Source: Actinomycetes bacterium
GTDB taxonomy: Bacteria > Actinomycetota > Actinomycetes > Streptosporangiales > Streptosporangiaceae
Direction: 5' to 3'
NCBI GenBank assembly: GCA_025964575.1
Contig: JAOPYO010000298.1
Span: 1-38,694, forward strand
DNA length: 38,694 bases
Shown here: positions 32,138 to 38,694 of the stretch, piece after piece
Position numbering within the stretch: position 1 is the first letter of the stretch
How the letters are laid out: each line of letters opens with the position of its first letter
Position numbers and translations under genes: made by a program
The notes under the pieces: model-generated
The model's input: only the letters and a program-made list of their open reading frames with translations
Databases searched by the model: none
Told to the model about the DNA's origin: nothing

Positions 32138-32600
32138 ATGCTGTCCGACAAGTCCGCAGTGATCGTCCGCGCCACTCTGCCAGCGGTGGGCGGCGCGATC
32201 GAGGAGATCAGCTCCGTCTTCTATCGCAGGATGTTCGGCGCCCACCCGGAGCTTCTGGACGACCTGTTCAACCGGGGCAACCAGGCCAACGGCAGCCAGA
32301 GCCGGGCGCTGGCGGGCTCCATTTTCGTCTTCGCCACCATGCTGCTGGAGCACCCCGACCGGCGTCCCGACCAGATGCTCGCCCGGATCGCGCACAAGCA
32401 CGCCTCCCTCCGTATCACCGCCGACCAATACCCCGTCGTTCACGCTGCCCACCGACACACGTGCCTACCTGTGCGGCCCAGTGCCGTTCATGCGCGCCGT
32501 CCGCACCCAGCTCCTCGACCGCGGGCTGCCCCCTGCCCGGATCCACTACGAGGTCTTCGGCCCCCGGCCTCGACCTGGCCGGCGCCCACCTGAGCTAGCG
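32138..32600 (+). pseudogene. hmp: Flavohaemoglobin with internal deletion and frameshift
   Basis: An intact start (ATG 32138, GGAG upstream) leads into the globin domain. This includes VFYRRMFGAHPELLDDLFN and RIAHKHASLRITADQYPVV, with the proximal His in KHASL. After QYPVVH (about 32443) the frame jumps by one to the very end of the NAD-binding domain: AYLCGPVPFMRAVRTQLLDRG and then IHYEVFG, the last segment of intact Hmp proteins. The FAD domain and most of the NAD domain, about 250 residues, are gone, and the junction is out of frame. Intact Hmp detoxifies nitric oxide; this copy cannot. The remains are recognisable enough to suggest recent loss. Confidence 0.82.
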
Positions 32601-32629
32601 GCATCCGTGGCACTGATGTTGCGGCCACC

Positions 32630-32940
32630 TCGACCTATCGCGAGGCGTTACCCAGCAGCCGCCGGCGATATCGAGCAGGCTTCTCCAGATCGCCTCTCGA
32701 TCTTCCGCTGACCGCTGCCCGTGCCGACGCAGGTGTGGGTGCGGAAGAGCAGGTCCGGGAGGCTGGCGTCGCGGTCATGCCAGCCTGAGCGCCGATGGTC
32801 ATTATTCGTGCACCCCAACGGGTCGCCTTCAGCGCCGCCAGGAACGGCTCCCCGTACACCACATCCAGCACGACATCGAATCCTCGCCCGCCTCGGCCTT
32901 GAGCGCAGCGGCGTCAGCATCGGTGCCGATGCGTACGACC
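32630..32940 (-). pseudogene. Zinc-type quinone oxidoreductase/alcohol dehydrogenase remnant
   Basis: Reading the minus strand across three frames gives VVRIGTDADAAALKAEAGE, then DVVYGEPFLAALKATRWGAR and IMTIGAQAGMTAT, then SLPDLLFRTHTCVGTG, then QRSAEDREAIWRSLLDIAG. Together these are the C-terminal half of a medium-chain dehydrogenase. At least three frameshifts separate the blocks, and the N-terminal catalytic domain is absent. It converges on the flavohaemoglobin remnant, so two dead genes lie back to back. Confidence 0.7.
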
Positions 32941-33332
32941 CCTCAGCGATACCCCGCTCGGCGACGGCAGGGAGAAGGCCCTTGCCGAACCCGACGCCTG
33001 GAAGGGTTTCTGCCAGTACGTGGAGCGGCATGCGCGCCCCCGTGCTCTCGGTCGGGGGATAGAGCGCTCGGCTTCTGGGGTGCGCTGTGCCAGGTATTCC
33101 CGCAGGCCAAGGAGCAGCGCTTCTACGTGTGCCAGGTCGGCCGCAGCGGCGGGTAGAAGCTATACCGCGCGTAAGCGATCTTCGGTGGAGTCTGCGTGGG
33201 CCGACGACTAGTAGCTTGCCCGCTCCCGTCTGCAAACGGGTTAGATCGGCGTGGAGATCCAAGAACTCTATGAGATACCCCAACGTTTGCCGCCGGGTAT
33301 TCGTAGTAGGTGAGTAACGAGTGGGAGGTGCC
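32941..33332. other. Gap before sigma factor, no intact gene
   Basis: The minus strand at about 33080-33175 reads LLPAAAADLAHVEALLLGLR without any start codon, perhaps another remnant. CCCGT-N6-ACGGG near 33225-33240 is a small hairpin. No ECF-type promoter could be identified. Confidence 0.35.
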
Positions 33333-33854
33333 GTGGCTGGCTGGGATCAGGTCATGACCACGTTGATGGTCGAGCGTGGCAGCTCGCTGAAACGGTACGC
33401 GTTTCTACTGTGTGGTGATGACAGTGCGGCTGAAGATCTTCTTCAGGACGCGCTGGTCCGGACCCTCAGCAGACCGTTCGGCGATAGGGACATGGCGCGG
33501 CTGGAAGCGTACGTACGCCGGACGCTGGTGAACCTATCGATCGATCGATATCGCAGAGGGGCTAGATGGCGGCGATTCGTGCCGCTGCTGACCAGCGCGA
33601 CTGATGTCCCGGACCCTTCGACCGCTGTCGTGGCCAAAGCAGAAATGAATGAGGCGCTCGCCACCCTGTCACCTCGGCAACGCGCCTGCGTGGTCCTGCG
33701 TTTCTATGACGATCTTCCTGTCGCCCGCATTGCCCACGTGCTGGGGTGTAGCCAGGGTGCAGTGAAGCGGTATCTCAGCGACGCGACAGGCCGGTTGGCG
33801 ACAGCTTTCGAATCATCTGAAGGGAACGCGCAATGCCCCTCGAACCGGACATGA
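33333..33854 (+). CDS. ECF sigma factor (SigE-family group)
   Basis: A 173-residue extracytoplasmic-function sigma factor. Region 2 is seen in RGSSLKRYAFLLCGDDSAAEDLLQDALVRTL and YVRRTLVNLSIDRYRRG. Region 4 is ALATLSPRQRACVVLRFYDDLPVARIAHVLGCSQGAVKRYLSDATGRL. The small size and sequence fit the SigE-family subgroup common in actinomycetes. I chose GTG 33333 because GGGAGG lies just upstream; GTG 33321 is the alternative. The stop overlaps the start of the next gene by 22 bases, so the downstream membrane protein is most likely its anti-sigma or signalling partner. Confidence 0.93.
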   Translation: MAGWDQVMTTLMVERGSSLKRYAFLLCGDDSAAEDLLQDALVRTLSRPFGDRDMARLEAYVRRTLVNLSIDRYRRGARWRRFVPLLTSATDVPDPSTAVVAKAEMNEALATLSPRQRACVVLRFYDDLPVARIAHVLGCSQGAVKRYLSDATGRLATAFESSEGNAQCPSNRT

Positions 33855-34627
33855 TCAGGCAACGCCTCGACGAGGTGGCAGCGCAAGCACCGCCATTGCG
33901 TACCAGTATCGACCAGGTGCGACGTCAGATCCGGCGCAAGCGGAAACTGCGACTTGTCGCTACCGCTACCGGTTCTGCTGTCGCCGCCGGGGTCATAGGA
34001 AGCATCTGGATCTATGCGAACCCAGGTGAGGACAAGGTGAGCGTCGCTTCCGGTCGATCCACAACAGCGTCGCGGTCGCCGAAGACCACGTCGGTGCAGG
34101 GTGGAGGAGTGAATGAGCAGGACGGCGGCCCCTCTCTCCGCTGCGGCGACCGCATCACCGTGCCGACCATTCGCACCGGCAGGTACGGTATCGCCCTTCA
34201 AGTCCAGAGAGTCAAGAAAGCCGCCGACGGCAGTCCAGTCGTGACTGTGGCCCTCACCTCCACAGAACCTATCGAGCTCGCCTTCGGACGACACTCCGCC
34301 CCCTTCCGACTCCTGATCTTGAAGAATGGACAGGTCGTCGCAGGACAGGACGCGCCACCTCGACAGCACCCCGCCTGGATGCCTGCCAACGGACGAGTGA
34401 CGCCGACGCGCCCATACGTCGAGGACACCCGGCCGGCCTCATCCACACCCTGCCAGGGGCAATCATGGCCAGCGCTCTGGGCACATCCCGGCGGGTACAA
34501 CATCGTGGTCCTGGCCGATGCAAATGCCTTCGCCAGAGTGGATGTTGCTGCCTCCAAAAGAACGCGAGGCATCGGATTCGCCCCGGGCCAGTATCTCCTC
34601 GCCCAGGGGCCTCTCCCTTCCGCTTGA
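33833..34627 (+). CDS. Membrane-anchored partner of the ECF sigma factor
   Basis: A 264-residue protein. The cytoplasmic N-terminus (PLEPDMIRQRLDEVAAQAPPLRTSIDQVRRQIRRKRKLR) is followed by one membrane span (LVATATGSAVAAGVIGSIWIYA). An extracytoplasmic domain of about 190 residues follows, with two cysteines (SLRCGDRI; STPCQGQSWP). No zinc-binding HX3CX2C anti-sigma motif is visible in the N-terminus. It is therefore either a non-zinc anti-sigma factor or a sensory protein regulated by the sigma factor. It overlaps the sigma gene by 22 bases in another frame. The unit is closed by the hairpin at 34632-34674. Confidence 0.82.
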   Translation: MPLEPDMIRQRLDEVAAQAPPLRTSIDQVRRQIRRKRKLRLVATATGSAVAAGVIGSIWIYANPGEDKVSVASGRSTTASRSPKTTSVQGGGVNEQDGGPSLRCGDRITVPTIRTGRYGIALQVQRVKKAADGSPVVTVALTSTEPIELAFGRHSAPFRLLILKNGQVVAGQDAPPRQHPAWMPANGRVTPTRPYVEDTRPASSTPCQGQSWPALWAHPGGYNIVVLADANAFARVDVAASKRTRGIGFAPGQYLLAQGPLPSA

Positions 34628-34631
34628 CTCA

Positions 34632-34674
34632 CGACACTGCCGCCCGCCAGTGAGTCTGGCTGGCAGCAGTGTCG
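34632..34674. terminator. Hairpin between convergent genes
   Basis: CGACACTGCCGCCCGCCAG (34632-34650) pairs with 34656-34674 with two mismatches and a 5-base loop. It lies between the sigma-partner gene and the protease gene, which converge here. Confidence 0.75.
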
Positions 34675-34689
34675 CGAACGACCGTTCTA

Positions 34690-36072
34690 CTACGGTTTCG
34701 TGTCCTGCGTCAGGCCGAAGTGGTTGAGGATGTCGGTCGCCTCGACCCACCCGACGCTGTTGCTGGCCTTCAGGGTTCCACCATCTGGCATTGTTACCGA
34801 GAAGAGGGTTTTATTCCCGTAACTTGTACAGCTTCCGCCCTTGCTCCCATCGATGAAGGCACACGGGTTCGCTGCCTCGACGATTCCGCGGAGTTGACGG
34901 TTTCCTCCGTTGTAGGTAAAGACGGTTGCACCGCTGTCACCTTGAATAACTGCTGGATGAGCCGTGCTGTAGGGCCGGGTACCGATGACACCTTGGACGT
35001 AGCTGGAGAGATCCACATCCCACCAGGCGTTTTCGTTGACGACCGTGATGTTGCATGGTGTCTCGGCCTGCCGCCAAGCGGTGCTGACGCCGTTCTGGCA
35101 GACGACGTCGCCTGAGTGAGAGTAAGCGTGGCCGCCGCTGAGGACTTTGTAGAAACTGCCGACAGAGTTGTTGTATTCGCCTTCGTCGTTGTAGTAGTTG
35201 CCGCTGGTGTTGCCTCGGATGAGTTCCGAGTCGTACCGGTCGAAGGGGCCGCTCACGACTGTCCCAACGGTCGCGCTGCCGTGGCCGGACTTGATCGTGT
35301 CGCCGTTGTTGGCGCAATGCCCAGCCGTGACCAGGTAGTCGCGCCCTGAGGAGTCATCGGCTGCGAAGCCAGCCGTGCACCACCCCCCAGGAACCTTGAG
35401 CTGGTCGCCGCCGATCTGATTGTTCTGGTCGTCCCACTTGTCGTAGGCCGTTGTCGCCGCCTTCTCGCCCTTGAAGAAGGTCACCGGCACGGAAGCCGGA
35501 TTCTGCGCGCGGACAGCCAGCGCTCTTGCCTGGAGTGTCCTCTTCCGTGCTGGCTCGTGGGCCTTGGCCTCCGCCACGGATGAGACGCCCGCCTGGATTC
35601 CCGAGCCGTCATAGGCAACGGAGCCGGAGAAAAGATGGTAGGGCAGCTTGTGGTGTTCTCCGGAGGAGATCAGCTCGTCGCGGACGATGTTGAGCGTCGC
35701 GCGGCTGAACGCCCCCTTGTGGATGTGCACCCGGTTGAAATTGGCTCTGGGGTCCAGCTTCTTCGCCTCAGCGAGTACTCGACCCGCCTTGGCCGTGTCG
35801 GTAAGCCAGACGTCTACCGTCCCTTTCGAGCCGTTCAGGTACAGGCCGCTGTAGACGTCGGCGCTGCTCGCGCGACCAGCTCCGTCGACCGCGTTCGCAA
35901 CTTTCCGCAGCGGTACATAGACCGCATCGATCCTCTTGGCCTCCGCAGTGATGCCGCCGGCCGCCGATGGCTCGGGTTTGAAGGGAGCTGCGTGCGCCGC
36001 AGCCGGCAGCGAGGCGAGGGTGAGGGTGGTGGTCACGGCCAGCGCCGCGACCTTCGAGCGTGTACTTCTCAT
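34690..36072 (-). CDS. Secreted trypsin-like (S1) serine protease with propeptide
   Basis: A 460-residue exported protease. The signal peptide RSTRSKVAALAVTTTLTLASLP ends near AHA. A long region to about residue 195 probably forms a propeptide that folds and inhibits the enzyme. The catalytic domain shows H252 (DYLVTAGHCAN), D281 (FDRYDSELIRGN) and S380 (IQGDSGATVF), with six cysteines that can form three disulfides. The pattern resembles streptogrisin-like actinomycete proteases. GGGAG precedes ATG 36072. No cognate inhibitor is seen nearby. It converges on the sigma-partner gene, and the 36073-36600 upstream region is unusually AT-rich. Confidence 0.94.
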   Translation of the reverse strand: MRSTRSKVAALAVTTTLTLASLPAAAHAAPFKPEPSAAGGITAEAKRIDAVYVPLRKVANAVDGAGRASSADVYSGLYLNGSKGTVDVWLTDTAKAGRVLAEAKKLDPRANFNRVHIHKGAFSRATLNIVRDELISSGEHHKLPYHLFSGSVAYDGSGIQAGVSSVAEAKAHEPARKRTLQARALAVRAQNPASVPVTFFKGEKAATTAYDKWDDQNNQIGGDQLKVPGGWCTAGFAADDSSGRDYLVTAGHCANNGDTIKSGHGSATVGTVVSGPFDRYDSELIRGNTSGNYYNDEGEYNNSVGSFYKVLSGGHAYSHSGDVVCQNGVSTAWRQAETPCNITVVNENAWWDVDLSSYVQGVIGTRPYSTAHPAVIQGDSGATVFTYNGGNRQLRGIVEAANPCAFIDGSKGGSCTSYGNKTLFSVTMPDGGTLKASNSVGWVEATDILNHFGLTQDTKP

Positions 36073-36640
36073 ATGCTCCCGATCTCTGGGGGATGATCAG
36101 GGGCAAGCTAACGTTGCTCGTGTAGACAAAACATTGATCGCCTATGTGACGAATTTAACTCATGTTGCGGGTTTGAAATATGGTGCGCATGATCAGCGCG
36201 AACCTTCGAAAATCCGCTCCCGATTCGGCATTCAGAGTCCGGATCTGGCCATGAGGCGAAGGTCGGCGACCGGTAGAACATATTTTGACCAGTTCGGTTT
36301 CGACATCGACGTTGTCGAGGCAAAAACAAGCAGCGGATCTGTTCGCGATCTTCCTCTAGACGCGCATAATTGCAGCTGAGAGGGACAGGCTTGCGTCGCG
36401 GAGACGTACGACTAATTGCTTGTCAAGGGGCTACACGGGATCGCTGGAACTGTCGGGGCCCCTGCCCACGGCCGTCGCAAGGCTGCGCGGCCAACGCCTC
36501 CCCGCTAGCCCTCTGTGGCTCGTCAAGTCCCTGTACGCCATCGTGTCGCGAACGCGCCTGTGCCCTGACGGAACAACCTGGTGACGGTGATCGGGGTGAT
36601 CGTGCTGGCAGGCGCAGCGACCCCGAGATGTACCACGTGG
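36073..36640. other. AT-richer gap upstream of protease
   Basis: The part 36108-36420 is clearly lower in GC than its surroundings and holds no believable reading frame. It must contain the protease promoter, which I could not place. The rest (36420-36640) is GC-rich without a recognisable gene. Confidence 0.4.
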
Positions 36641-36649
36641 CGCTCGTCA

Positions 36650-36838
36650 CGGGCGGCCGCCACTGTCTCGATCACGCGGGACGTTCGCCGGGACCTCGCC
36701 GATCCCGCGCTACGTGACCAACCCGTTCACATCATCGCCGCCCGATGGGGGTTCAACCACGCCAGCCCGTTCAGCCGCGCCTTCCGCGCCGCCTACGGCT
36801 ACCCTCCCAGCGAATGCCGGCCGGAGCATCGGGCGTAA
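36650..36838 (+). pseudogene. AraC-family regulator C-terminal remnant
   Basis: The frame reads VRRDLADPALRDQPVHIIAARW and then GFNHASPFSRAFRAAYGYPPSECR. This is the second helix-turn-helix of AraC/XylS regulators, with its FSRAFRAAYG-PP-YR signature. The first helix-turn-helix and the whole sensing domain are missing, and there is no start codon in a sensible place. It is a decayed gene end. Confidence 0.72.
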
Positions 36839-36922
36839 GTTCTTCCACAGCAGCGCGTACACATCCTTGGTCTGCCAACCTCCGTTCACCGCTGAGCCAT
36901 CGAGCCCGCCGGTCGATGAGTG

Positions 36923-37813
<891 letters not shown>

Positions 37814-37898
37814 CCCTATATGTTGCCTGACATCCGCACCTCCTCACCCCGCGGCCCCGACACACCGTCAAGCTCAGCCCCACAGCGACAGTGCGAGT

Positions 37899-38136
37899 TC
37901 AGGGTGCGGATTTGATCTCACGGAGGGGTTGGATCTGCCCGGTGAGGAAGTTGATGACGCAGCTGAACACTCCGACGGAGGTGTCGGTGAGACAGACCAC
38001 TGCGGCCTCGTAGCTGGCGAACCGGGGTTTCCCGTCACCCCCGATGGTGGACGATGTCGGGCGTTCGCTGGACCTGCGCTGGCTGGGGAGCGGGCGGTGA
38101 GGCCTGCTGCGGCGGCGTCTGCGGGCCGGTGGTCAT
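37899..38136 (-). pseudogene. Small gene split by a frameshift
   Basis: ATG 38136 has GGGAGG at good spacing and gives a Pro/Gln-rich start (MTTGPQTPPQQASPPAP) that stops at 38035. In the frame one base away the reading continues as GDGKPRFASYEAAVVC and then LTDTSVGVFSCVINFLTGQI, stopping at 37899. Joined, the two would give about 79 residues. The family is unknown. It is either a pseudogene with a one-base indel or, less likely, a programmed frameshift. Confidence 0.4.
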
Positions 38137-38164
38137 CGTGCCTCCCTTGCCCGCGAGGCGCCTG

Positions 38165-38489
38165 GGTCTTCGGACTGGCTCAGGACCTGCTGGCCAGACC
38201 GATCACACCGGGCGCCAAGACCGCGCTGTTCCAGATTCTGGCCAAGCAACCGGGGATCAAGCTGGTCGGCAAGGTCACGGATCAGCTCGGCCGGCCCGGC
38301 ATGGCCGTGGCGATGCCCGGCCAGGACGGGACACACCGCTTGATCATCGCCCCGAAGACCGCCCAATACCTGGGTGACGAGTTCTGGGCCACGACCTCCC
38401 GGTCGACCCCCGACCGGTCCACCCTCCTACCAGTCGATGGGCTGGACCGACCGGCTGGGCGGACGGCCCTGAACCCTGACGGCGTCTGA
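38165..38489 (+). pseudogene. C-terminal remnant of a CU044_5270-like protein
   Basis: The frame contains LFQILAKQPGIKLVGKVTDQ, then LGRPGMAVAMPGQDGTHRLI and IAPKTAQYLGDEFWATTS. This pattern (a Leu-rich helix, G-K-VTD-LGRPG-AV, then IIAPKTAQYL) is the end of the actinobacterial family annotated CU044_5270, which usually sits beside ECF sigma genes. No start codon with the family N-terminus and membrane span exists upstream. A strong hairpin follows. Family assignment is from memory of the motif. Confidence 0.55.
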
Positions 38490-38495
38490 CACAGC

Positions 38496-38535
38496 AGACC
38501 CTGTACGGCTCGTGCCGACGAGCCGTACAGGGTCT
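38496..38535. terminator. Perfect 18-base-pair hairpin
   Basis: AGACCCTGTACGGCTCGT (38496-38513) and its exact complement (38518-38535) enclose a GCCG loop. It lies just after the CU044_5270-like remnant and probably ended its transcript. No T run follows. Confidence 0.85.
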
Positions 38536-38694
38536 GGGACGGGACCTCGGGAGCCGATGCGCGTTCTCCGTGAGGGTTTCGGTGTCCTCCACCAGCCTGG
38601 CGAAGACGGCCGGTAGATCATCGTCAGAAGGGGCGGTGCCGCTGGAGCCGTGTGGGCTGCCCGCGGCACCGCAGCGGTTGGGGTCAGTTGTTAC
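38536..38694 (-). other. Possible coding end at window edge
   Basis: The minus strand reads DDDLPAVFARLVEDTETLTE in an open frame entering from beyond 38694. It looks protein-like, but the frame then runs through the hairpin, so I cannot call a gene. Confidence 0.25.

Noticed and set aside
32648..33283. A 211-codon minus-strand frame
   Set aside because: It crosses the frameshifted quinone oxidoreductase remnant and has motif pieces in three frames, so it is not an intact gene.

Overview
The window is high-GC DNA with frequent GTG starts, GGAGG-type ribosome binding sites, many ATGA/GTGA stop-start overlaps and some probably leaderless starts. The gene content points to a filamentous actinomycete: an F420 guanylyltransferase next to HU and leuDC with an IclR/NdgR-type regulator, a MatB-like deacetylase/glycosyltransferase, an L,D-transpeptidase with a lipobox, a low-molecular-weight-phosphatase type ArsC and a 7Fe ferredoxin. 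A Thermomonosporaceae or Streptosporangiaceae relative is plausible, but that is inference. No rRNA, tRNA, CRISPR array or complete insertion sequence was seen.

Layout. (1) 1-5358, minus strand: a four-gene glycan operon (aminotransferase, Gfo/Idh/MocA dehydrogenase, GT4, GT2 cut by the window edge). It reads from a promoter whose -35/-10 spacer is filled by a perfect palindrome. (2) 5649-5917: a broken TetR gene. (3) 5936-13647: a housekeeping block with plsC-gpsA-ddl on minus, cofC on plus, then a small CSD-like protein, HU, a small protein, leuD and leuC on minus, and a divergent ndgR-like regulator. (4) 13657-16968: small unknown proteins, a MerR regulator with two palindromes, a stand-alone SAM hydroxide adenosyltransferase, a TetR regulator with a perfect operator, and a DJ-1/PfpI remnant. 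(5) 17016-23521, minus: two CNNM/CBS membrane proteins, the L,D-transpeptidase lipoprotein and a matAB-like surface-glycan pair. (6) 23634-25836: an arsenic module (aquaporin and ArsR facing ArsC), then a TetR gene. (7) 25837-27318: a long untranslated region with tandem direct repeats and strong hairpins, leading into a secreted beta-barrel-like protein and a terminator. (8) 27363-31902: phosphoesterase, NmrA-like oxidoreductase, amidohydrolase, then an fdxA / cysteine-containing HTH regulator / membrane protein / cupin operon behind a triple AGGAT/ATCCT repeat. (9) 31903-38694: decaying accessory DNA with remnants of flavohaemoglobin, quinone oxidoreductase, AraC and a CU044_5270-like protein, interspersed with an ECF sigma/membrane-partner pair, a secreted trypsin-like protease and a Sir2 deacylase.

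How the parts work together. The core block supplies phospholipid precursors, peptidoglycan dipeptide, F420, leucine and nucleoid protein. The flanks are envelope-facing (glycan synthesis, L,D-crosslinking, secreted hydrolases) or sense metals and redox state. The best candidates for something undescribed are the ferredoxin-regulator operon with its repeat operator and the repeat-plus-hairpin leader of the secreted barrel protein. The clustering of five or more pseudogenes around intact regulatory genes marks 31.9-38.7 kb as a region of gene loss.
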